A stretch of DNA of 10,207 bases from an uncultured Oscillospiraceae bacterium (GTDB lineage: Bacteria; Bacillota; Clostridia; Oscillospirales; Oscillospiraceae). The DNA is taken from the NCBI GenBank assembly GCA_910579725.1, contig CAJTUD010000079.1:1248-11454 (forward strand). The letters are read 5' to 3'. Under the pieces are notes generated by a model, which saw only the letters and a program-made list of their open reading frames with translations, ran no database searches and was not told where the DNA came from. The position numbers and the translations under genes were made by a program. Shown one piece after another: positions 1-6,233 of the stretch (its first letter is position 1; each line of letters begins with the position of its first letter).

Positions 1-524
1 AAGAAGATGCTTTTCTTTGGCTTGTGGTACACCATGCTGACGGTGATTCCCGGTGCGGAAGGTAGACCACATTCCAGGACCCGGCAGAGGCGGTGCAGAC
101 GTCCAATTTCATCGGGGACGCTGTGGAGATGTGCCGGGAGATGGGCTTCCGGGGCGCGCTGCTGGCGGGCCACGTGGGCAAGCTGGTGAAGATAGCCGGA
201 GGGATGCTGAACACGCACTCAAAGTACGGGGACTGCCGGATGGAGATTCTGGCGGCTCATGCCGCCGCGGCGGGGCTGCGGGCGGAGCGGACAGAGGAGA
301 TTCTGCGATGTGTGGCCTGCGACGAGGCGCTGCGTGTACTGCGGGAAGAGGGGCTGTGTGAGGCGGCGCTGGCGCGGGTGACAGAGAAGGTTGGGTTCCA
401 TTTGCGGACCAGGGCTGGGGAAGGGATGGAGATTGCGGCGATTCTGTTTTCCAAAGTCTATGGCGAATTGGGCCGGACAGCAGGCGCCGAAGATTTACTC
501 CGGAAGATTGCTCCTTTTTTTTGA
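1..524 (+). pseudogene. cbiD: cbiD 3' portion, cobalt-precorrin-5B C1-methyltransferase, reading frame disrupted
   Basis: CbiD methylates C1 of cobalt-precorrin-5B with SAM in the anaerobic corrin pathway. The C-terminal part reads cleanly from base 66 to the TGA at 522-524: DPAEAVQTSNFIGDA, then GHVGKLVKIAGGMLNTHSK and an end with FSKVYGELGRTAGAEDLL, all typical of the family's C-terminal third. Upstream the frame closes at a TAG (63-65), and the bases before it in that frame do not look like CbiD. Frame 1 over bases 34-63 instead reads MLTVIPGAEG, which resembles the PGNxG segment that normally lies just before this point. The spacing is about 4-5 residues short of what I expect, so a small deletion with a frame change near 61-80 is my inference. 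A GTG at 93 could start a 143-residue fragment, but that would lack the rest of the enzyme. A sequencing error or contig-edge artefact is equally possible. Family call firm; pseudogene status uncertain. Confidence 0.6.
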
Positions 525-598
525 CTTTATGCGGCGGAGCAAATGCTTCACACTGTCAGAACAGCGGATGGATAGGAGAAATCCACCCATAAAGCAAG

Positions 599-662
599 CG
601 CAAGCTTGCGGTAAAAAGTTTTTCTTTTTGATACTTTTTCTTTGTCCACAAAGAAAAAGTAT
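599..662. repeat. AT-rich intergenic palindrome cluster between cbiD and cbiF
   Basis: A perfect 12-bp palindrome, CGCAAGCTTGCG, lies at 599-610. It is followed by a perfect inverted repeat with 14-nt arms: ATACTTTTTCTTTG at 631-644 and CAAAGAAAAAGTAT at 649-662, with a 4-nt loop. The nonamer TTTTTCTTT also occurs just upstream (about 620-628), so the right arm could pair with either copy. Bases 611-662 are nearly all A and T inside a strongly GC-rich region. The hairpin ends 10 nt before the cbiF ribosome binding site. It is not a classic terminator, since the stem is AT-rich and no T run follows. It could be an interspersed intergenic repeat, an mRNA processing or stability element, or a site controlling cbiF translation. 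The 164-nt gap 525-688 holds no gene that I can see. Confidence 0.7.
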
Positions 663-672
663 GTATGCCGGA

Positions 673-678
673 AGGAGG
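673..678 (+). promoter_or_regulatory. ribosome binding site that fixes the cbiF start
   Basis: AGGAGG sits 10 nt before the ATG at 689. An in-frame ATG at 665 lies upstream of this site and within the hairpin region, so it is unlikely to be the start. Confidence 0.75.
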
Positions 679-688
679 CACTGAATTT

Positions 689-1447
689 ATGGTACATTTT
701 GTAGGCGCAGGCAGCGGGGCTGCGGATCTGATCACGGTGCGGGGCGCGAAGCTGCTGGGAGAGGCGGATGTGGTAATCTACGCCGGGAGCCTGGTGAATC
801 CGGAACTGCTGGAGTATGTGCGGGAGGGCTGTGAGGTCCATAACAGCGCAGAGATGACGCTGGAGCAGGTGCTGGACGTGGTGAAGGCGGCGGAGGCGGC
901 GGGGAAAACCACTGTGCGGCTCCACACCGGGGATTCCAGCATTTACGGCGCGGTGCGGGAGCAGTTTGACCAGCTGGAAAAATTGGGCGTCGCGTACGAC
1001 GTGTGCCCTGGGGTCAGCTCCTTCTGCGGCGCTGCCGCTGCGCTGCGGGCGGAGTACACGCTGCCGGATGTGAGCCAGACGGTGATCATCACCCGGGCCG
1101 CCGGCCGGACGCCGGTGCCGGAGCGGGAATCCATCCGCTCCCTTGCTGCCCATCAGGCGACCATGGTGCTGTTTCTCAGCACCTCCCTGGCAAAGAAATT
1201 GCAGGAGGACCTGCTGGCCGGGGGCTACGCCCCCGATACCCCGGCGGCGGTGGTGTACAAGGCCACCTGGCCGGAGGAGAAGGCGTTCCGGTGCACCGTG
1301 GAAACCCTGGCGCAGACGGTGGAGGAGAACGGGCTGACAAAAACCGCTCTTCTGATCGTGGGCGGATGCCTAGGAGAGGAATATCTGCGGTCAAAGCTGT
1401 ATGATCCGGAGTTCACCACCGAATTCCGGAAGGGGTCAGAGGCGTGA
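689..1447 (+). CDS. cbiF: Cobalt-precorrin-4 C11-methyltransferase (CbiF/CobM)
   Basis: Cytoplasmic SAM-dependent methyltransferase that adds a methyl group at C11 of cobalt-precorrin-4, yielding cobalt-precorrin-5A for CbiG, encoded next. The 252-residue length is normal. It has the class III (tetrapyrrole) methylase fold: N-terminal loop FVGAGSGAADLIT (residues 4-16), YAGSLVNPELL (31-41), HTGDSSIYGA (79-88) and CPGVSSFCGAAAALRAEYTLP (106-126), the last being diagnostic of CobM/CbiF. A late motif LLIVGGCLG is at 221-229. The usual GPGDPDL loop is changed to GSGAADL, a variation I believe is common in Firmicutes homologues. Start chosen at 689 for its AGGAGG. The TGA overlaps the GTG of cbiG by 4 nt, so the two are probably translationally coupled. 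It is the first intact gene of the cluster in this window. Confidence 0.95.
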   Translation: MVHFVGAGSGAADLITVRGAKLLGEADVVIYAGSLVNPELLEYVREGCEVHNSAEMTLEQVLDVVKAAEAAGKTTVRLHTGDSSIYGAVREQFDQLEKLGVAYDVCPGVSSFCGAAAALRAEYTLPDVSQTVIITRAAGRTPVPERESIRSLAAHQATMVLFLSTSLAKKLQEDLLAGGYAPDTPAAVVYKATWPEEKAFRCTVETLAQTVEENGLTKTALLIVGGCLGEEYLRSKLYDPEFTTEFRKGSEA

Positions 1448-2472
1448 AGCTGGCGGTGTTCGCGTTCAGCCTGCAAGGGCTGAAAACAGCGGACCGGATC
1501 TGTCTGGCGCTGCGCGGGGGAGGGAATGACTGCCATGTCTGTGCGCCACAGCGGCTGGCCGGAGGGGATGTGCGGGTCGTCACGCCGCCGCTGGCGGACT
1601 TTGTGGGCCCCCTGTTCCGGGAAATGGACGCGCTGGTCTTCGTCAGCTCCTGCGGCATTGCCGTCCGGGCAATCGCGCCCCACGTCCGGGACAAAACGAC
1701 AGATCCGGCGGTTGTCGCCGTAGATGAGACGGCGCGATTTGTGGTGCCTCTGCTCTCCGGCCATATTGGGGGAGCCAACAAGCTGGCGGGCCTTCTGGCG
1801 GCGGCGCTGGACGCGGTGGCGGCCGTCACCACGGCCACAGACGTCAACGGAAAATTCTCCGTGGATGCCTGGGCGGCTGAAAAGGGGCTGCATATTGACA
1901 GTATGCCTTGCGCCAAGGCGGTGTCCGCTGCCATTCTGGAGGGACCGGTTCCGCTGAGAAGCGATTTCCCCATTGTGGGAGCGCCGCCGCCCGGCGTGAC
2001 GCTGGGGGAGGCGGGGCCGGTGGGCATATGCGTCTCCTGGCGGAAGCAGAAGCCCTTTGGCGAAACCCTGCTGCTGGTTCCCGGGGTGATCCGGTTGGGA
2101 ATCGGATGCCGGAGGGGAACGGATATGGAAACCATTGCCGCGGCGGTGCGGGAAACTTTGGAACTGCACAGGGTTCATGGCCGCGCGGTGAAATGCGCCG
2201 CGTCCATTGACCTGAAAAAGGACGAGCCCGGTCTGCTGGCCTTCGGACGGACGGCAGGGCTGCCGCTGGAATTTTATACGGCGGCGGAGCTGAGAGAGAT
2301 CGAGGGAGCGTTCGCCTCATCGGATTTTGTGAAAAGCGTGACCGGCGTGGACAACGTCTGCGAGCGGGCCGCGCTGGCCGGCGGGGGAGAGCTCATCATA
2401 AAAAAAACCGCCTGGAACGGCGTGACCGTTGCGGCGGCGGTAGAAGAATATGAGGTGCGATTTGATGGGTAA
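1444..2472 (+). CDS. cbiG: Cobalt-precorrin-5A hydrolase (CbiG)
   Basis: CbiG opens the delta-lactone of cobalt-precorrin-5A and releases the extruded C20 fragment as acetaldehyde, giving cobalt-precorrin-5B for CbiD. It is specific to the anaerobic route and so marks the pathway type. The 342 residues cover the full family layout: an N-terminal domain with FVSSCGIAVRAIAPH (66-80) and DETARFVVPLLSGHIGGAN (94-112), a middle segment with TATDVNGKFSVDAWA (130-144), and a C-terminal domain with LGIGCRRGT (218-226), SIDLKKDEPGL (254-264) and SVTGVDNVCERAAL (298-311). The start is GTG, sharing GTGA with the cbiF stop. The end overlaps the cbiH start by 8 nt. No defect seen. Confidence 0.95.
   Translation: MKLAVFAFSLQGLKTADRICLALRGGGNDCHVCAPQRLAGGDVRVVTPPLADFVGPLFREMDALVFVSSCGIAVRAIAPHVRDKTTDPAVVAVDETARFVVPLLSGHIGGANKLAGLLAAALDAVAAVTTATDVNGKFSVDAWAAEKGLHIDSMPCAKAVSAAILEGPVPLRSDFPIVGAPPPGVTLGEAGPVGICVSWRKQKPFGETLLLVPGVIRLGIGCRRGTDMETIAAAVRETLELHRVHGRAVKCAASIDLKKDEPGLLAFGRTAGLPLEFYTAAELREIEGAFASSDFVKSVTGVDNVCERAALAGGGELIIKKTAWNGVTVAAAVEEYEVRFDG
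2452..2457 (+). promoter_or_regulatory. ribosome binding site that fixes the cbiH start
   Basis: GAGGTG lies 7 nt before the ATG at 2465, inside the end of cbiG. An in-frame ATG at 2450 would add five residues ahead of the conserved VVGIGPG strand and has a weaker site, so 2465 is preferred. Confidence 0.6.
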
Positions 2473-3196
2473 GCTGACGGTAGTGGGCATCGGCCCCGGC
2501 GATTATGAGAACATGACGGTCCGGGCGGACCGGGCGCTGCGGGAATGCCAGGTGATCGTGGGGTACCAGGTGTATGTGGAGCTGGTAAGGGAGCGGTACC
2601 CGGACAAGGAGTTTCTGACCACACCTATGACCCGGGAGGCGGACCGGTGCCTGATGGCCCTGGAGGAGGCCCGGAAGGGGAAGGACGTGGCCATGGTCTG
2701 TTCCGGCGACAGCGGGATTTACGGTATGGCGGGCTTGGTCTATCAACTGCGGGGAGAGAGCGGGGAGCCGGACGTTTCGGTGATTCCCGGCCTGACTGCT
2801 GCATGCAGCGGCGCGGCGCTGCTGGGTGCGCCGCTGACCCACGATTTTGCCGTCGTCAGCCTCAGCGACCGGCTGACCCCTTGGGAGAAAATTGAAAAGC
2901 GGCTGACTGCGGCGGCGGAGGCGGACCTGTCCGTCGTCCTCTACAATCCCGCCAGCCACGGAAGGCCGGACTATCTGCGGCGGGCCTGCGAAATTCTGCT
3001 GCGAACGCTGCCGGAGGACCGGCCCTGCGGCGTGGCCCGGAGCATCGGACGGGAGGGGGAGAGCCGGATGGTCCTGACCCTGGACGGACTGAAGGATTTT
3101 GAAGCGGACATGTTCTGCACCGTTTTCGTAGGCAACAGTCAGACCCGGATAATTGCCGGAGAGCTGGTAACGCCCAGGGGGTACCGGAATGTATAA
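2465..3196 (+). CDS. cbiH: Cobalt-precorrin-3 / precorrin-3B C17-methyltransferase (CbiH/CobJ)
   Basis: SAM-dependent methyltransferase that methylates C17 and drives ring contraction, producing cobalt-precorrin-4, the substrate of CbiF. In pathway order it acts before its upstream neighbours cbiF and cbiG. The 243 residues match the single-domain CbiH size. Motifs: VVGIGPGDYENMT (6-18), VGYQVYVELV (32-41), CSGDSGIYGMAG (79-90), VIPGLTAACSGAALLGAPLTH (106-126), SLSDRLTPWEKIEKRL (132-147) and FVGNSQT (221-227). The GDSGIYGMAG and LSDRLTPWE blocks are the CobJ/CbiH signature. No C-terminal iron-sulfur extension, as found in some larger CbiH proteins, is present. The gene overlaps cbiG by 8 nt and the next gene by 8 nt (ATGTATAA). 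Confidence 0.94.
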   Translation: MGKLTVVGIGPGDYENMTVRADRALRECQVIVGYQVYVELVRERYPDKEFLTTPMTREADRCLMALEEARKGKDVAMVCSGDSGIYGMAGLVYQLRGESGEPDVSVIPGLTAACSGAALLGAPLTHDFAVVSLSDRLTPWEKIEKRLTAAAEADLSVVLYNPASHGRPDYLRRACEILLRTLPEDRPCGVARSIGREGESRMVLTLDGLKDFEADMFCTVFVGNSQTRIIAGELVTPRGYRNV

Positions 3197-5174
3197 ACTG
3201 TGCGTTTTCGCCGGGACCACCGAGGGCCGGGAGCTGGTGGAACTGCTGGCCGGGCAGCCGGTGGAAGTGACCGCCTGTGTGGCCACGGAATACGGCGAGG
3301 CGCTGCTGGAGAGCCGGGAGGGCCTGACCGTCTCCGCCGGGAGGCTGGCGGAGGAGGAGATGGAGGCGCTGTTTTGCCGGGAGCGGTTTCATATGGTGGT
3401 GGATGCCACCCACCCGTATGCGGAGCAGGTGACGGAGAATATCGCCCGGGCCTGTGAGCGGACTGGGACGGAGTATCTGCGGCTGCTGCGGGGGTCCGGC
3501 GGCATGCCGGAGGACGCCGTGTGCGTGCCGGATATTGCCGGGGCGCTGGCCTGGCTGGCGGACCGGCCGGGGAACATCCTTCTGACCACCGGGAGCAAGG
3601 AGCTGAGCAAATACGCGGCCCTGCCGGACTTCTCCCGGCGGGTCTATGCCCGGGTGCTGCCCATGGAGCCGTCCCTGTCCGCCTGCCGGGAGGCGGGGCT
3701 GGCTCCGGACCATATCATTGCCATGCAGGGTCCTTTTTCCCGGGAAATGAACGCAGCCATGCTCCGGGCGGTGCAGGCAGCGTATCTGGTGACGAAGGAT
3801 GCGGGGGAAAAAGGCGGCTTCGGGAAGAAGGCTGCCGCCGCCCGGGAAGCCGGCGCGGTTCTGATCGTGGTGGGCCGGCCGGCCCAGCGGGACGGCCTGG
3901 ATTTTTCAAGTACGGCGGAGCTGCTGGAGCGCCGGTTCGGTCTGCGCTTCCGTCCTCGGGTGGTGCTGGCCGGCGTTGGTCCGGGGCGGATGGAGGACAT
4001 GACGGCGTCGGTCCGCCGGGCCATTCATGAAGCGGACTGCGTCATCGGGGCCCGGCGGATGCTGGAGAGCGTCCCGGAGGGGAAGCGGACAAGAGCGGCT
4101 ATTGCCCCGGAGGAGATTACCGCCTGCATCCGGGAAAGTCGGGATTGCCGCCGGTTTGTGGTACTGCTGTCCGGGGACACGGGGTTTTTCAGCGGTACAA
4201 AGAGACTGCTGCCCCTGCTGAAGGACTGCGAGGTGGAGATCCTGCCGGGGCTCAGCTCTCTGCAAGTCCTGTGCGCCCGCCTGGGAACCTCCTATGAGGA
4301 TGTGGTCTCCGTCAGTCTCCACGGCAGGGACCGGAACCTTGTGCCGGACGTGGTTCAGAACCGCCGGGTATTTGCGCTGGTGGGCGGTCCGGAGGGGATG
4401 ACGCAGGTCTGCCGGACCCTGACGGCGGCCGGACTGGGAGAGGTCCGGGTCAGCGCAGGGGAGCGGCTGGGATACCCGGAGGAGCGCATAACGTCCGGCT
4501 CCGCCCGGGAAATGGCAGAGAAGCGCTTTGACGACCTCAGTGTGGCGCTGATTGAGAATCCGGCGGCGCGGCCCTTCCTCCCTGGTCTGCCGGACCAGCA
4601 GTTCCAGCGGGGAGAGGGGAAGGACGGCTGTGTGGTGCCCATGACCAAGTGGGAAATCCGCGCCTGCGCACTTTCAAAGCTGCGCCCGGCCAGGGATTCC
4701 GTGTGCTGGGATATCGGCGCAGGGACTGGATCGATGTCAATTGAATTGGCTTTACAGGCGAGGGACGGCAAGGTTTTTGCGGTGGAGCGGAAGGAAGGAG
4801 CCCTGACGCTTCTCCGGGAGAACCGGGAGAAGTTCCACGTATCCAATCTGGAGATCACGGCGGGGACTGCGCCGGAAGCCTGCTCACAGCTGCCCGCGCC
4901 CACCCATGCGTTTCTGGGCGGAAGCGCAGGAAATCTGCGGGAGATTGTTGCGCTGCTGCTGAAAAAGAATCCAGACGTCCGCATCGTGGCCTCGGCGGTG
5001 ACGTTAGAGACAGTGGCGGAACTGACAGAAATTGCAAAGGAGTTTTCCTTTACAGAGTTTGACGTGGTAAGCATTTCCACAGCAAGGGGCCGGGAGGCGG
5101 GATCCTATCACCTGATGACGGCGCAGAACCCGGTGTATCTGTTTACCTTCCAAGGGCAGGGGGGAGCGGCGTGA
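3189..5174 (+). CDS. cobK-cbiET: Trifunctional fusion: precorrin-6A reductase (CobK/CbiJ) - C5-methyltransferase (CbiE) - C15-methyltransferase/decarboxylase (CbiT)
   Basis: One 661-residue protein covers three consecutive corrin steps. Residues 1-250 are CobK/CbiJ, an NAD(P)H reductase of cobalt-precorrin-6A: GTTEGREL (9-16), DATHPYA (72-78), TTGSKEL (133-139), MQGPFSREMNAA (179-190) and TKDAGEKGGF (202-211). Residues about 254-465 are CbiE, the C5-methyltransferase: VVLAGVGPG (258-266), LSGDTGFFSG (327-336) and ILPGLSSLQ (351-359). Residues about 475-661 are CbiT, the C15-methyltransferase and decarboxylase of Rossmann type: MTKWEIRA (485-492), SAM loop DIGAGTGSMSIE (508-519), FLGGSAGNL (575-583) and HLMTAQNPVYL (641-651). 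CbiE-CbiT fusion (CobL-like) is widespread; CobK at the front is less usual. The linkers are very short and no stop or frame change lies within. Overlaps cbiH by 8 nt and cbiB by 4 nt. Product would be cobalt-precorrin-8. Confidence 0.94.
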   Translation: MYKLCVFAGTTEGRELVELLAGQPVEVTACVATEYGEALLESREGLTVSAGRLAEEEMEALFCRERFHMVVDATHPYAEQVTENIARACERTGTEYLRLLRGSGGMPEDAVCVPDIAGALAWLADRPGNILLTTGSKELSKYAALPDFSRRVYARVLPMEPSLSACREAGLAPDHIIAMQGPFSREMNAAMLRAVQAAYLVTKDAGEKGGFGKKAAAAREAGAVLIVVGRPAQRDGLDFSSTAELLERRFGLRFRPRVVLAGVGPGRMEDMTASVRRAIHEADCVIGARRMLESVPEGKRTRAAIAPEEITACIRESRDCRRFVVLLSGDTGFFSGTKRLLPLLKDCEVEILPGLSSLQVLCARLGTSYEDVVSVSLHGRDRNLVPDVVQNRRVFALVGGPEGMTQVCRTLTAAGLGEVRVSAGERLGYPEERITSGSAREMAEKRFDDLSVALIENPAARPFLPGLPDQQFQRGEGKDGCVVPMTKWEIRACALSKLRPARDSVCWDIGAGTGSMSIELALQARDGKVFAVERKEGALTLLRENREKFHVSNLEITAGTAPEACSQLPAPTHAFLGGSAGNLREIVALLLKKNPDVRIVASAVTLETVAELTEIAKEFSFTEFDVVSISTARGREAGSYHLMTAQNPVYLFTFQGQGGAA

Positions 5175-6133
5175 GGTGGTCTTTGTGGGCCTTGGCGATT
5201 GGCTTCGGCGTGGATCTGATTTTGGGGGATCCCCATGGGTGGCCCCATCCGGTGGTGGCCATCGGAAAGCTGATTTCTGTCCTGGAGCGGGGACTGCGGC
5301 GGATCTTTCCCTCCTCCCCCTCAGGAGAGCGCTGCGCCGGCGGCCTGCTCTGGCTGCTGACGGCGGCGGTGTCCTTTGTGGTTCCGGCGCTGCTTTTGTG
5401 GGGGTGCGGACTGGTGAGTCCCTGGCTGCGGCTGGCGGCGGAGAGCGTCATGTGCTGGCAGATTCTGGCGGTCAAGTCGCTTCGGACGGAGAGCATGAAG
5501 GTATATACCGCCCTGGCGGCTGGCGGCGTGGAGGATGCGCGGCAGGCGGTGAGCATGATTGTGGGCCGGGATGTCCGGCGGCTGGACAAGGCGGGCATTG
5601 CCCGGGCGGCGGTGGAAACCGTGGCGGAAAACGCTTCCGACGGGGTGGTGGCGCCCATGCTCTTTCTGGCCCTGGGGGGTGCGCCCCTGGGATTTTTCTA
5701 TAAGGCGGTGAATACCATGGATTCCATGCTGGGCTATACGGAGCCGCCCTACCGGAATATCGGGCTGGTTCCCGCCAGAATGGACGACGTGATGAACTTC
5801 CTGCCCGCCCGGCTCTCGGCGCTGCTGATGCTGGCGGCAGGGGGCCTGCTGGGGATGGATGCCGGAAACGGCTGGAGAATCTTCCGGCGGGACCGGTACA
5901 GCCACGCCAGTCCCAACTCGGCCCAGACGGAATCGGTGTGCGCCGGACTGCTGGGCCTGCGGCTGGCAGGGGACGCGTGGTATCACGGGATCCTGCACAA
6001 GAAGCCCTATATTGGCGACCCGGCGCGGGAGGTGGAGCCGGAGGATATCCGACGGGCCTGCCGCCTGCTGTATGGAACGGCGGTTCTGGCGCTGGCGTTT
6101 TGCCTGATTGCTAGCTGGTTCCTGCCCTGGTAG
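5171..6133 (+). CDS. cbiB: Adenosylcobinamide-phosphate synthase (CbiB/CobD)
   Basis: Integral membrane enzyme that amidates the f propionate of adenosylcobyric acid with aminopropanol phosphate, closing the corrin side-chain phase. The 320 residues are full length. Motifs: DLILGDPHGWPHPV (15-28), ETVAENASDGVVAPM (149-163), NTMDSMLGYT (181-190) and DRYSHASPNSAQTES (241-255), all highly conserved in the family. Hydrophobic stretches near 58-78, 212-228 and 301-319 fit a multi-pass protein. The start is GTG within the GTGA shared with the preceding stop, so it is probably coupled. It is the last gene of this operon, followed 5 nt later by a strong terminator. The cobyric acid synthase and the aminopropanol-phosphate donor gene are not in the window. 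Confidence 0.94.
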   Translation: MRWSLWALAIGFGVDLILGDPHGWPHPVVAIGKLISVLERGLRRIFPSSPSGERCAGGLLWLLTAAVSFVVPALLLWGCGLVSPWLRLAAESVMCWQILAVKSLRTESMKVYTALAAGGVEDARQAVSMIVGRDVRRLDKAGIARAAVETVAENASDGVVAPMLFLALGGAPLGFFYKAVNTMDSMLGYTEPPYRNIGLVPARMDDVMNFLPARLSALLMLAAGGLLGMDAGNGWRIFRRDRYSHASPNSAQTESVCAGLLGLRLAGDAWYHGILHKKPYIGDPAREVEPEDIRRACRLLYGTAVLALAFCLIASWFLPW

Positions 6134-6138
6134 CGCAG

Positions 6139-6179
6139 AAAAAGCGGCTGTCACACGAAAAATGTGACAGCCGCTTTTT
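6139..6179. terminator. Bidirectional rho-independent terminator between cbiB and dacF
   Basis: Perfect 17-bp inverted repeat: AAAAAGCGGCTGTCACA (6139-6155) and TGTGACAGCCGCTTTTT (6163-6179) with a 7-nt loop. A GC-rich stem has A's on one side and T's on the other, so the hairpin ends in a T run on either strand. It lies 5 nt after the cbiB stop and 54 nt after the dacF stop. It should end both converging transcripts. Confidence 0.93.
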
Positions 6180-6233
6180 ACCATGTGGGTGGGAAAAATA
6201 ATAGGAGGGACCGGCCGGAGTTTGGAAGACCGG

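Noticed and set aside
508..542. Terminator at the end of cbiD (TTGCTCC at 508-514, GGAGCAA at 536-542)
   Set aside because: The stem is only 7 bp with a 21-nt loop, and the T run (515-522) lies inside the loop rather than after the stem.
628..664. Promoter for cbiF using TTGATA at 628-633 as -35
   Set aside because: No acceptable -10 lies at 16-18 nt; the bases there are A/G-rich from the palindrome arm.
525..688. Cobalamin riboswitch ahead of cbiF
   Set aside because: The gap is too short for a full B12 riboswitch, and I find no B12-box-like or core sequence. Any such switch would be expected upstream of the whole operon, outside the window.
1225..2178. 317-codon open frame on the minus strand across cbiF and cbiG
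   Set aside because: Arg/Pro/His-rich translation with no family features, opposite two well-supported genes. High GC explains the lack of stops. Similar antisense frames at 548-1153, 2396-3286, 2862-3713, 4355-5080, 5321-6184, 7756-8418 and 8501-9310 were rejected for the same reason.
4690..5070. Possible recent transfer of the CbiT part of the fusion because its codons look slightly more AT-rich
   Set aside because: The difference is slight by eye, the frame and family motifs are intact, and I cannot compute composition statistics here.
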